A DNA stretch of 64,000 bases from Atherix ibis (lineage: Eukaryota; Arthropoda; Insecta; Diptera; Athericidae), in contig OY282606.1 of NCBI GenBank assembly GCA_958298945.1, positions 88,729,696 to 88,793,695 of the forward strand, read 5' to 3'. A model generated the notes under the pieces. It was not told where the DNA came from and did not search any database. It saw nothing but the letters and a program-made list of their open reading frames with translations. The position numbers and the translations under genes were made by a program. This document shows, in pieces, positions 44,460 to 55,900 of this stretch (position 1 is its first letter; each line of letters begins with the position of its first letter).

Positions 44460-46599
44460 CTTTCCAAATTCTTAAATAGATAATAATTTAATAAATAATA
44501 TTAAAAGTTTATTAAATAATTTTTCAAGTATGTTACTAACGTAATAATAACTTAAAAGTTCAGAAGATTTTTTCTTTAATATTTGAATACATCATTTTGA
44601 CGTATAAATTAATAATGTAATTTTTTTTTTGGGAAGAAACTAAAATAATTTTCTATAAAAATTATCTAAAAATATATTTCTTTATAAATGATTTAATTAA
44701 TTTTCGAATTTAAAATAAAAGAAAATGTTAAACTTTTATATATAAAATAAATCTGAATAAATATTTCTACTCTTGGATATCTATCGAAAAAAATAATAAC
44801 ATCCAAAAAAGGAGCTGTAGAAAAGCCAATAGACAAATTTATCAAAAACATATTCTTATTTTTTCTTATATTATTCCTTTCTCACTTGTCTATTTAAAAT
44901 CACGTGTAATATATGGTCTATTAAAAGTCATACATTTTAAGTTTTGAATTACTGATTAAACATAAATAAATTGTGATAAAATTAAAACTTATTCAAAATA
45001 GCCAAAAGCATCCCCACCTTTTGGTATTTGTGTTAATGACAAAATAACAAAATTTTATATCGAACAAATCTTCTTCAATTTCTTCTATATATCATCACCA
45101 AGTACATGGCCGAATATGTGCTAAATTCATATTTTTACAATAATTGTTTTTTTTTTTTTTGATATTCTTGTATATATAATTTTACTATTTAAAAAAAAAG
45201 GGACTACCAAAATATGCACTAAAATAATTATACCCGTATACGAGTATATACGAAAATAATAATGAACATTATGTATTAGCTAGAAAAGAGTTCTGTATAT
45301 AGAGAGCCCCCCCATACACACTATACATAGAGTATATCGCATATTCGCCCATAAAGCATATTGAATACAGAAAAAATATGCACACCGCACCACGACAATA
45401 TAAAATTAAACCAATTGAAATAATTTTTTCATCTTTAGTAACTGACTAAACAAAAAATTAAAATGTATTTTATGGAAGAAAAAAAAATGCCGGTATATAT
45501 AAGTTATGCTATGTGAGATGGTGAACTGGTAAAAGAGGTGATCTAAAATCATGGTATTGATTCGATATGCTACAATTACTGACACAATTTAATTTCGATC
45601 GATTTGATTCGCCCAAAAGCAAATTTTCAATGGCTTTGTCATTCCAATACGGACATACAAAATTGTTTTAATAGTATTTGTACATGTTCAAGTTGAAATT
45701 TGTATACTCAACAATAATACAAAAATTTCTATATTCCTATTAAAAATAGATTTTTACACTTGTTTATAGACTGTGGTGCACATTTAAAAGACTCTTACAC
45801 TCAAATCATTTCACATTACTATAAGTTGGAATGAAGTAATATCTTAGATATTGTGTGTTCTAGTTTTTGTATGAACAAGATTTAATTTTCATCATCGTAC
45901 ACTCTAAAATAATATCTTCGCTTATATGACCCAAAAGTTCCCCAATAGTTCGCAGCATATATTGTGTATGGAGTTTCCTTAGTCTTCATATTACATAAAT
46001 TTATTTCGTTTTCTGAATTCTCGCACATTTCATTTCACAGCACATGTGGTTCGTTCATACATAATATTTAACTCTACAATATAATTTTATTCGAATATCA
46101 TTTCAAATTAATATCATATCTAAATAGAAATTTTTATTTCAATATTCTATAAGTAGTAATAAAATTATATTTTACGTATAGAAGTTTAGTATTAATTAAA
46201 GTGTTAAGAATTTTTTTTTTTGGGTGATAATTAAATAATATTCTCATAAAAGATTTCCTTTTTTCTATTTTAAATACAAAAATTTATATATTAAAATTAA
46301 GTAAAATAAATTAAAAGTATGAGAATATAAATAAAAATTTCATATATTCTCTAAAAGTATTGATAATCTATTTATGCTTATTAAAGATTTTAGACTTTCA
46401 AATGGACAATATTTTTGGTTAGTGAACTATAAATTTTATATGTTCATATAATGAGAATTAATCAAATTTTATTGTATAAAATTAATTAATTAGTATCTGG
46501 AAATTCATAGTGACTAAAATAATCCCAAAGCCCAATAAATCATAAATCTATTTTAGTTCCTATAAAACAATCAATTTCCTTCTAATCCTGCCAAAAATT
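44460..46599. other. AT-rich intergenic stretch
   Basis: No supported gene or repeat family. Confidence 0.4.
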
Positions 46600-47570
46600 T
46601 TCGAAAAAATATTACCACCTCCCCCTTAATCCTCGAATCCGCAGATTTAATTTCCAACCATCCAAAGGGTTTCTGCTCGCAACACTCCACTACAGCATCA
46701 AAGATGCAGCATGTTTGAGTCGTCGATTTAATAGCTTAACTAGTCTTTCAGATATTCGCTGGTATTCCGCAGGGCAGAATACTTGGTCCCAATCTCTACA
46801 CTATTTATACATGGGATATTCTAATCAGTCAAAATACCTTTTTCTCTATATATGTAGATGTAATGGCCTGCTTTGCATCCAGCCAAGATCGCTAACTTAC
46901 TTCCAAAATTCTCCAAACCCTACTCCTTACCATTACCAGGATATAAATCAAGGTTTGGAGAATTTTTATTTAACCAAGTAGAGAATAAAAGTTAACAAAC
47001 GCCGATGTGTCCACGTAATTTTTACTCTCTGACATAATTCATATTTTTTCATATATTTTAATAGCAATGAATAATACCACAAGACACTGAAGTAAGTTAC
47101 CTAGGAGTGAACATTGAAAAATACTTGACATGGAATCCATACACAGGACATAAAAAACAATAATAAAACAGACGATTTTATTCATTCTAAACTTACAATA
47201 AAGAGCAAAGTACTTTCTCACAATGCCCTACTTAAACCAATATGGACTTACGAACCAGAATTTTAGGAATCTACTATTCCTCCAGCGAAAGTACTTTCTC
47301 ACAATAAACTACTGAGACCAATATGGACTTACAAAGTAGAATTCTAGTAATACAATTCCTCCAGTGAAAAATACTTCGTAAAATTGTCGATGCTCCCTTT
47401 TTTCAATCATCATATCCCCATGCTAGAGAGTTATGCTCCATATTAATATCCATCGACTACTTCGATACATTAATAAGAAGCGGTAGTCTCTTCAAAGACG
47501 TTATTTCCACTCTTCGTAGCAGTACTGGAAGGCTACAACTGAAATCGCACTCAACTCAATCGGTTACACT
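46600..47570 (+). pseudogene. Jockey-clade LINE reverse transcriptase relic
   Basis: Plus-strand pieces in the right order: IRWYSAGQNTWSQSLHYLYM (decayed PQGSVLGPTLYLLY), then YLGVNIEKYLTWNPY, LRPIWTYKVEF (from LKPIWTYGIQLWG), and KLSMLPFFNHHIPMLESYAP. Frameshifts are numerous. A local tandem duplication of about 75 bp (47209-47283 and 47287-47360) repeats ACCAATATGGACTTAC. Confidence 0.7.
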
Positions 47571-47705
47571 CTTTTGGCTGTAACCGATTGAGTTAATGTC
47601 AGTTAAAGTGTTAAACTAATATGATGTCAGTTAAAGTGTTAAAAAACACTTTAACTGACATCATATTAGTATCGACAATACTAATATGATGTCAGTTAAA
47701 GTATT
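47536..47705. repeat. Compound foldback: two palindromes and a direct-inverted-direct block
   Basis: AACTCAATCGGTTACA is mirrored by TGTAACCGATTGAGTT. Then ATGTCAGTTAAAGTGTTAA occurs twice, is mirrored as AACACTTTAACTGACATCAT, and appears directly again at about 47680-47702. Confidence 0.9.
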
Positions 47706-48190
47706 TTTTGTTGATCTTTTGGAACAAAAATAATGCAACAAACTTTAATTAGCTAGAAAATACTTTAACTGAAAAAATAGTGTATGCTAGAAAACCACAG
47801 AAATTTGAATTTCCGACAAAAACTCGTTGATAGAGTTCTCTAAGTGACAAAGAGCGTTGTAATATCCAATTTGACATGAAGAACCCTTTTTCAGAGCTTT
47901 ACAAGGACTTTTTTTTACTAAAAAAAAAACTTTCCCGACAGTTTATTTTGAAGGCACAATCGAAGGGTCCCCGACCTCACAAGAAGGGTTTCCGACCTCT
48001 TCCCACATAAAAGACACATTGTTGCTTCAAATTTTACTACAAAAATAATTAAAACAAAAATTTTCCAAATTGTGATTTTTTATAATTTTTTGATTATAAA
48101 TTTAAATTACACATAATATAAAATACGCTTTTTTTGTAGATATAATACAAAATAAAAAAAAATTATTATAAATAAGAACGTTAGCTATAT
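47706..48190. other. Spacer between LINE relic and mariner
   Basis: No gene recognised. A short direct repeat (CCCCGACCTCACAAGAAGGG, then TTTCCGACCTC) lies near 47968-48000. Confidence 0.35.
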
Positions 48191-48191
48191 A

Positions 48192-49087
48192 CGGGGTCTG
48201 TTCAAAAAGTTAAGCATATTAGATTTTCGATTTTTTGTAGCGTTATGTTGGTACTCATGTCTCTCACTTATGTTGACAAGTTCGGCCATTTTGAAATGTC
48301 TCTCACAAGTTCGGCCATTTTGAATGTTAAGTTAATTTTTGACAGCTGCTTTGCTTGCACGTGTTTTGGCTCGTCTTCAATTTTTGCTCAATTTCGATCA
48401 AAAACAGCATCGCATTAACGAAGACCCAAATTTGCTTCAGAGGGTCATAACTAGTGACGAATCATGGGTTTATGAATATGACGTGGAAACCAAAGCTCAA
48501 TCATCCCAATGGAAGCTGTCGCACGAGTCAAGACCGAAAAAACGCGTCAAGTTCGGTCGAATGTGAATATTTTGCTTACAGTTTTCTTCGATTGCAGGGG
48601 CGTGGTGCATCATGAGTTCTTGCCACAGGGTAGAACGGTCAATAAGAAATATTACCTGCAAGTTATGCGCAAGTTGCGAGAAGCAATCCGCCAGAATCTC
48701 GCGGATTTGTGGAAGAACAAAAATTAGCTTTTGCACTATGATAACGCCCCTGCTCACGCATCGTTGCTTGTGCGCAAATTTTTGGCCAAAAACAACATAC
48801 TAATAATGCCGCAGCCCCCGTATTCTCCAAATTTAGCCCCTGTGACTTTTTCTTGTTCCCGAAACAGATTCTTTGATCCATTTTTTGAAGTGGGCAAAAA
48901 TCGAAGACGAGCCAAAACACGTGCAAGCAAAGCAGCTGTCAAAAATTAACTAAACATTCAAAATGGCCATACTTGTCGGCATAAGTGACAGACATGAGTA
49001 CCAACATAACGCCATAAAAAAATTTAAAATCTAATATACGTAACCCGCGGAAATTTAAAGTTTGCGATACTTTTCGAACAGACCTCG
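48192..49087 (+). mobile_element. Decayed mariner element, family 3, copy 2, with ~200-bp inverted ends
   Basis: Ends CGGGGTCTGTTCAAAAAG and CTTTTCGAACAGACCTCG, flanked by TA. The block GACAGCTGCTTTGCTTGCAC at 48338 recurs inverted at about 48929-48948, so the inverted ends are about 200 bp. The interior is a fragment: VITSDESWVYEYDVETKAQS, then DNAPAHASLLVRKFLAKNNI and PYSPNLAPV. The first half of the transposase is deleted. Confidence 0.85.
48420..48880 (+). pseudogene. Mariner transposase fragment (family 3, copy 2)
   Basis: Only the catalytic half remains: [39 protein letters not shown] (in a shifted frame), and DNAPAH with NLAPVTF. The last DFFLF motif is disrupted and several frame changes are present. 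Confidence 0.8.
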
Positions 49088-50290
49088 TATATGGTGTAAT
49101 GAAAATTTTTTGATAAAACCATTTTAAGGTATTATTTGTAAATTTATCAGATATTTTCCTACGATACCTTTATTTTTATTCAATAGTCAAAACACAATAT
49201 TTAAAAAAATGTTCTTTACTAATCAATATAATTTTAAAGTTTTTTTTTTATAATCAAAATAAGTAAACTTAGAAACATGATCCAATAAGTTGTGAACTAA
49301 CAGGCATCTTTTCCGCATCCTTCCAATAATAATATTTTAACAAAATTTAATCAATAAGAATAGGAAGAAAAACAATTTTTTTTTTATATTTTTCATCATT
49401 TTATTTCCAATATATATTATAAAATATTTAACAATATAAAATAACATTCGCCAACGTAACAATGATTGCACATAAATATTGTCATTGATTTTACATTTTT
49501 TTCTTCTACCGACATGCTATGTTAAATGTCTGCGCATTGATAAAATGTCATGAAAAACCGATGCTTAAGACTAAGAAGGAAAAAAATACTGTATAAGCCG
49601 ATATAAATTTACGTTCACAAAATTCAAAAATATAATTTATACATTAATATAAATGTAGATATGTATGTGTGTTTGTATATATATACATATCATAATTTTT
49701 TGTTTTTTTTTTCTCTCTTTAATATTTCTTTAAGGAACCATTAAATCGTTCCAATAAAACTACTTCATCTAATATTGTCCTAATAATCCAATCAGATTGA
49801 TTAAAAATAATTAATGGTAAATGGCAATGTTTAAATAACAATTGTTTTTTTGTTTTCACTTAACCTATTATTTGTCTAATTATGATCACGAGCAATATAT
49901 ATCGAGATATATGGTTTTTTTTGTTTTTGGTGATTTGATTTGATTTTTTTTTCTGCACTTATCCTATAACTAAGTCTATGTGATACTGTAAATTTCCTGT
50001 AACAATATATATATTATATGTATTATTTAACAGCGATTGCATTATATTTTCATATATCCACATATATTTTTATTGTTAGCGCACATAAAATCGCAATTTT
50101 ATATTCTAATTCATTTTATACTTTCAAAATACATAATATTTATTATAAATAACAATATTCAACATTCATTTGACGGTCTCCTAATTTTGCATTAACAATA
50201 ACAGACATTTTTTTTTTTTAGGCATTAAAAATTTCAAATTAAAAATAACAGCTTTAAAATTTTTTTTTTTTATTTAATAATTTTCATTCA
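49088..50290. other. AT-rich intergenic stretch
   Basis: Nothing supported as a gene. Confidence 0.4.
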
Positions 50291-50294
50291 TATA

Positions 50295-50730
50295 CGAGGT
50301 GTGGTAGAAAAAAAAGCGATGAGACCTGGTTTTCTCCAAACAGTTCAGCGACCTGTTTCTCTCCAAACAGTTTGTAGGCTAATTCCTCCTAGACATGTGG
50401 TACAAGTTTCAAAAAGTGTGTTTAGTGAAGTTGTGTTTTTATAGGGTTTTTCGAATAGTTGCAACGACCTTATTTGGGGAACATTCCTTATTAAGAGCAC
50501 ACGTTTTTCGATTGCATAAGCCATTTTTAAAGAAACAATACGCAGTGGAAAATAAACTTCGCTCAAGAACACTTTCAGCATCGAAAACTAATGAATATGT
50601 GGAACCTTCAGAAAGATCGAATAATGTTAAAACACTTTGAGAAGCTCAGAAAAACTATTCTTAGCGTTAGATCGGACTTTACTACCATCGACCAATAGCT
50701 TTAAAATATTTGTTATTAAATGATTTTTAT
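50295..50730. mobile_element. MITE-like family A, partial copy
   Basis: Starts after TA with CGAGGTGTGGTAGAAAAAAA and GCGATGAGACCTGG. It shares most of its length, and the AT-rich flank before it, with the copy at 50737, so the two look like a local tandem duplication. It ends near ACACTTTGAGAAGCTCAGAA. No coding content. Confidence 0.65.
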
Positions 50731-51097
50731 CATATACGAGGTGTGGTAGAAAAAAGAGATGAGACATGGTTTTCCCCAAACACTTTGTCTCCAAACAGTT
50801 TGTAGGCTAATTCCTCCACGAGATGTGGTACAAGTTTCAAAAAACCTCACCCAGTAACTATGAGGCCCTTTTCTAAAGCGTGCTTATTGAAGTAGTTTTT
50901 TTTATATAGGGTTTTTCGAAAAGTTGCAACGAGACTATGGTGGGGGGGGGGGGGTATCATTATTAAAAGCACACGTTTTTCGATTGCATAAGCCATTTCT
51001 AGATGCAGTGGAAGACTAACTTCGCTCAAGGACATCTTCAACATCGAAAACTAACGAAAATGTGGAACCTTCAGAAATATCGAATAATGTTAAAATA

Positions 51098-52318
51098 CGA
51101 GGGTCATTCAACAAGTACTTAGCCTACAAAAGAAAAACGAAAATTTTGGAAAGGTGGCAATTTATTTTTCCACGTAATCTTCTTCAAGCGATGCTCTAAC
51201 TTTTTTAACCCGTCCAAAAAATACATTTTCTCGAGGGAAGCAAAATAGGCCTCCCCGTATGACGATGACCTCCTCATTCGACACAAATCTATTCCCGGCG
51301 AGTGATTTTTTCAGGTTTGGAAACAAAAAGTAGTCACAGGGGGCCAAATCTGAAGAGAACGATGGATGGGGCATCAATTCGTAGCGCAATTCGACCAATT
51401 TGGCCATGGCGACGGCGGAGGTGTGAGCCGGCGCGTTGTCGTGTTGGAACATCACTTTTTTCTTCGCAACGCGGGGCCGCTTTTTCTTCAATTCGACGTC
51501 AAATCGGCCCAATAAGTCAGCATAGTAGCGCCCCATGATTGTTTTACCCTTCTCGAGGTAATCGATGTTGATCACACCTTGTGAATCCCAGAAAACGGTG
51601 GCCATCACCTTTCCGGCCGATCGAACAGTCTTCGCCTTCTTCGGAGCACGTTCGCCGGGTGAAGTCCACTGTTTCGACTGTTCCTTGGTCTCTGGTGTGT
51701 ACCAGTGAATCCATGTTTCGTCGACGGTCACGAAACGACGCAAGAACTGCGCTTGTTTTCCGGTGTGCACCCATCGCGAGAACTGCACCCATCGCGCCGA
51801 CAGCTTTCTCATGCCCAGTTCTTCGTGTAGAATATGATGCACCGTTCCTACTGCGATGCCCACAGTCTCAGATATCTCGTGAACCTTCAGTCGACGGTCT
51901 GCCAACACGAGATCGTGGACTTTTTTAACGTTTTCCTCCGTAGCAGCCGTTTTCCTCCGGGGCACCTGGAGTGGCTCATCAAAAACCGACGTGCGGCCAC
52001 GAACAAACTCGTTGAACCAATTCTTGACGGTCGCCATCGAAAGAGAAGAGTCACCATACACAGCATCCAAGCGATCTTTGATTTCGCTGCGCGTTTTCCC
52101 TTCCAAAAACCAGAATCTAATCACCGAACGATATTGTTATTTTTCCATTTTTGTGCAACCGACCGACACGCTCGCTTTCAAAGGCTCTCAAAACAAAACT
52201 AATGAAACTGAAACTTTGACAGTAGGCTACTAAAAGAATGTACTGCACGATGGTAAATTTCTTTTGTGACAGCAGTTTCATCAGGCGGTGAGGCTAAGTG
52301 TTTGTTGAATGACCCTCG
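51098..52318 (-). mobile_element. Well-preserved mariner element, family 4 (1221 bp)
   Basis: Inverted ends CGAGGGTCATTCAACAAGTA at 51098 and its counterpart TGTTGAATGACCCTCG at 52318, each flanked by TA. GC content is clearly higher than in the surroundings. Inserted in the family A element. Confidence 0.93.
51162..52148 (-). pseudogene. Mariner transposase, nearly intact (family 4)
   Basis: Starts MEK at 52148, meets TAA at codon 4, then stays open for 320 codons to the stop at 51162. The DNA-binding part includes TRSEIKDRLDAVYGDSSLSM and VHEISETVGIAVGTVHHILH. All three catalytic aspartates are present: VTVDETWIHW, FQHDNAPAH and SSDLAPCDYFLFPNLKKSL (DD34D). Relative to the remembered family consensus, about 25 residues are missing after KLSARWV, and a frame change alters the C-terminus before EDYVEK. 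A recent arrival that has just been disabled. Confidence 0.9.
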
Positions 52319-52662
52319 TACTTTGAGAAGCTCAGAAAAACTTTGAGAAGCTCAAAAAAAATCCATCAACGATTACAACGCTCCCTGTCACACGATTATC
52401 TGCATCAATGAGTTTGTGAAAGGATTCCTGTTCCCCAAAAGCAGAAAATACTTGAAATGACGCATATTTGGTACTGTCGATAATATCTACGTGTAAAGAG
52501 GTGTTATGGAGAAGCTGACAGAGATTTCGGCGCATCTATAAAAAGTGGAAACAGCGCCTCCGCTGCCTATGCGAACTACTTTAAAACATTTGAGAAAAAA
52601 ATTGCAGTCTCATTACTTATTCTGCTACAACCACGTTAATATAAATAACCATTTAAAAACAT

Positions 52663-52936
52663 TTAATTATTTGATGTAGTTTGAGCGGCCTGCCGTCTCA
52701 AATCCGATTTAATTATAAATGTTATTATAGTTCCTATGCATAGCATAACGGCCATTGTTATATTTGCTTCTACATCACCATAACGTTCAATTAACTCTGA
52801 ATAGAGCATTGTGAATAGAATTCCAAATATTTGAGCAGCTGCATTAAGTAATCCTGATGATGTGCCTTCCGGTTCTGGAAATGTTAGTTCAGCAGCAAAT
52901 TCAAAACCGACTGGTAAATATCCTGTCATGAAAAAT
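52663..52936 (-). CDS. FLVCR-like last exon with stop
   Basis: 274 bp, acceptor TTTGTAG, coding [20 protein letters not shown], the GTSSGLLN signature, a last helix ([15 protein letters not shown]) and a short polar tail [14 protein letters not shown] before TAA at 52665-52663. Confidence 0.9.
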
Positions 52937-55900
52937 CTACAAATAAAATATATAGAAAACAGAATATAAGAAACTTTTTTTAAGTGTTAACTATAAGTAA
53001 TCTTTTACCCAAGAAGTGATGCTGTTACATAGACTATTCCTATATGGCCAACATCAAGAGTGAATGTGAATATCCACATTCCAACCATCGAGAGAGCATA
53101 AACGGCCAGAGTTGTTTCCCTTTATTTACATACATAAAAACAAATCAAAATTAATAAATAACCAAATGTATGTAAATAAACAATAGTTAAAATTTGAATT
53201 ATTAAGAATGAAAATAAAATAAATAAACTCACTTGAAACGTTGAGTTTTATCAAGAACTACACCAGAAACTACAGATCCAACCATACCGAACAGTACAAT
53301 GCATAAGCCAATCCAGCCAATATCAACTTCATGACCAACGTAATGATTTCCAATTACCTTTAAAGAAATTAATAAATTACGTCAATGGAAATGTAATTTT
53401 GTGTAATAATTTGAAAATATTTACCGTATTTAATAGAGTCGATATTGCATAAAATACACCCACATTCACTCCGTATGATATCAGGAGGAACATGTAATTT
53501 TTGTTGAGGAAAAGATTTTTCAACGACTTGAAGAATGCACTTTCTTTGGTTGGTATTTGAGCAAGTACTTGTGCCGCCGAGGGTGGTGTAGGTGGTCTGG
53601 CCTGGAAAACTATTCCATTTTACATTCGATTAATTTCCTATTTCAATTTTAAATATATTTTTTTTTTTAAAATGAGTGAGCACTTACATAAAATTATTAA
53701 TATAACAAGAATGGTAGTAAATCCTGCTATCAGATAAAAAAGTATTTTCAGATCTCTACCAATTTCATCGACTTCACCATTTCTGACAAGCATTGGCGGA
53801 AGAACAAATCCTATAGCAACTCCCAACTAATTTTGGACAATCAAAAATAATAATTTATTATTAAATAAAATATAATACAAACGAAGTTTTAATTTGTTTT
53901 AAAATATGTTAAATGACAAAAGCTTTTTTTCCACATCCATTATTTTTTACCCAATTTTTAATAAAATTTTTTTTTAATTATTTTTTTTTTTTACCTACAA
54001 CTACAATTTTATTGTAATAAGCAAATTTACATAACATTTTAATTAACCATCTTGTACATCATAAAGTGGGAGTAAACACTTATCGGCGTTTCTCCAACTA
54101 ACGGAAGTTAGATTACTCTAGAAAATCTCTACACCATTGTTCATTAAGTCTCCGAGGAGTGTTTCCGGGGAGGACAGTACAAGACAATTCTCTCACAAGT
54201 GGATTATGATGATACGGTAAACGGGAGTGAAATTTTTGATAGCGGGAAATGCACAGGTCTTGAACAAAGGAAACATTTAGGTCACGCTCTATTATGTTGT
54301 TATGAACCTAAAGGGGGGGGGGGGGCATCAAAAATTTTACAGAGGTAAGGCCTGCCCGCGATAGGAATTGGAACGTTTCGTTGAACCCCAAAGTTTCTAT
54401 TCCATATGTCCAAATAGGTTAGTTTCGAGCATTTGTCCAGTAGTCTAAGAAGTTGTAGGTAACGTCTGTTAGCTTCAACTCTTTTTAGTCTAATATGTGG
54501 GTTCCATGTTAATCTCTTGTCCAGGTAAAGTCCCAAATAACCTACTTTACCATATTGTGGAATCATGTTGCTATTAATGTATAAAGGGGTAGGTTTTGTG
54601 TAAAAGTAATGTGAGCACTCTTCTGTTCATTTATCTTCACTCTCCAACTGTTAAACCAAGATTGAAGGTTGTGTATATGGAATTGTAAATTGTTGGAAGC
54701 TATGTCAGGATTTGTATGGGTAGCAAATATGGCCGTATCGCCTGCAAGTAGCAATGATAGTATTATGATCAGATGGGATGTTATAGGTATAAATATTATA
54801 AAAAATGAGAGAAGGGATATTGCCTTGTAGAACTCCGGCTAGAATAGGATATACAAGGTCTGTTCAAAAAGTATCGCAAATTTTGTGTTTCTTCGAAAAT
54901 TATTTATTTATTCATGAATATCTATTTTGTCCCCTTCAAAATAATCCCCACCAGATATTATACACTTGTGCCAACGTTTTTTCCAATCCTCGAAGCACTT
55001 CAAAAAATCATTTTTTGTGATCTTGTTCAGCTTCTCCTTCGATGCCGTCTTTATCTCCTCAATCGCAGTGTAGCATCGTCCTTTCATGGGGCTCTTCAGT
55101 TTCGGGAACAAGAAAAAGTCACAAGGGGCCAGATCTGAGAAATATGGTGGCGGCGGCATTATTAGTGTATTGTTTTTGGCCAAAAATGGTAAAAGCCAAT
55201 TTTTGTTCTTCCACAAATCCGGGCATTTCTGGCGGATTGTTTCGCGCAACTTGCTCATAACTTGCAGGTAATATTCCATATTGACCGTTCTACCCTGTGG
55301 CAAGAACTTTCACATTCGACCGAACTTGGCGCTTTTTTCGACAGCTTCCATTGGGATGATTGGGCTTTGGTTTCGCCGGTCATAACTATAAACCCATGAT
55401 TCCGTAACCAGTTACGACCCTCTAGAGCAAATTTGGGTCGTCGCGGACAGAGTCCAACAGCTCCTTAGCAATGTTAATGCGATGCTGTTTTTGGTCGAAA
55501 TTGAGCAAAAATCGAAGACGAGCCAAAACACGTGCAAGCAAAGCAGCTGTCAAAAATTAACTGAACATTCAAAATGGCCGAACTCGTCGGCACACGTGAG
55601 AGAAAAAATCGAAAAACGAATATACGTAACCCGCGGAAATTAAAAATTCATGATACTTTTTGAACAGACCTCGTATTTCCGACGATTCTGAGTTAATTGC
55701 AATTTGGAAATGGCGTTGGGAGATATATGAATTTATGATAAGGTATTATGTTGAATGAAGAATAATTTTGAGTTTTCGGAGGAGTCCAGGATGCCACACA
55801 CTATCAAAAGCTTGGGAGATATCTAGAAATACTCCTGGGCAATACTCTTTGCTCTCAAGAGAGGATGCAATATGATCAACAATACGATGACATTGCTGGA

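Larger units (their letters stand above)
50737..52635. mobile_element. MITE-like family A copy, interrupted by a mariner
   Basis: Left part 50737-51097 (CGAGGTGTGGTAGAAAAAAG) and right part 52321-52635, which ends with the inverse of CGTGGTTGTAGCAGAATAAG and an ATGAGAC block. The imperfect inverted ends point to a Tc1/mariner-type non-autonomous element of about 680 bp. The right end lies only 27 bp from the stop codon of the FLVCR-like gene. Confidence 0.65.

Noticed and set aside
51302..52233. Plus-strand frames of 78-122 codons over the family 4 mariner
   Set aside because: Antisense shadows of the transposase; no independent motif.
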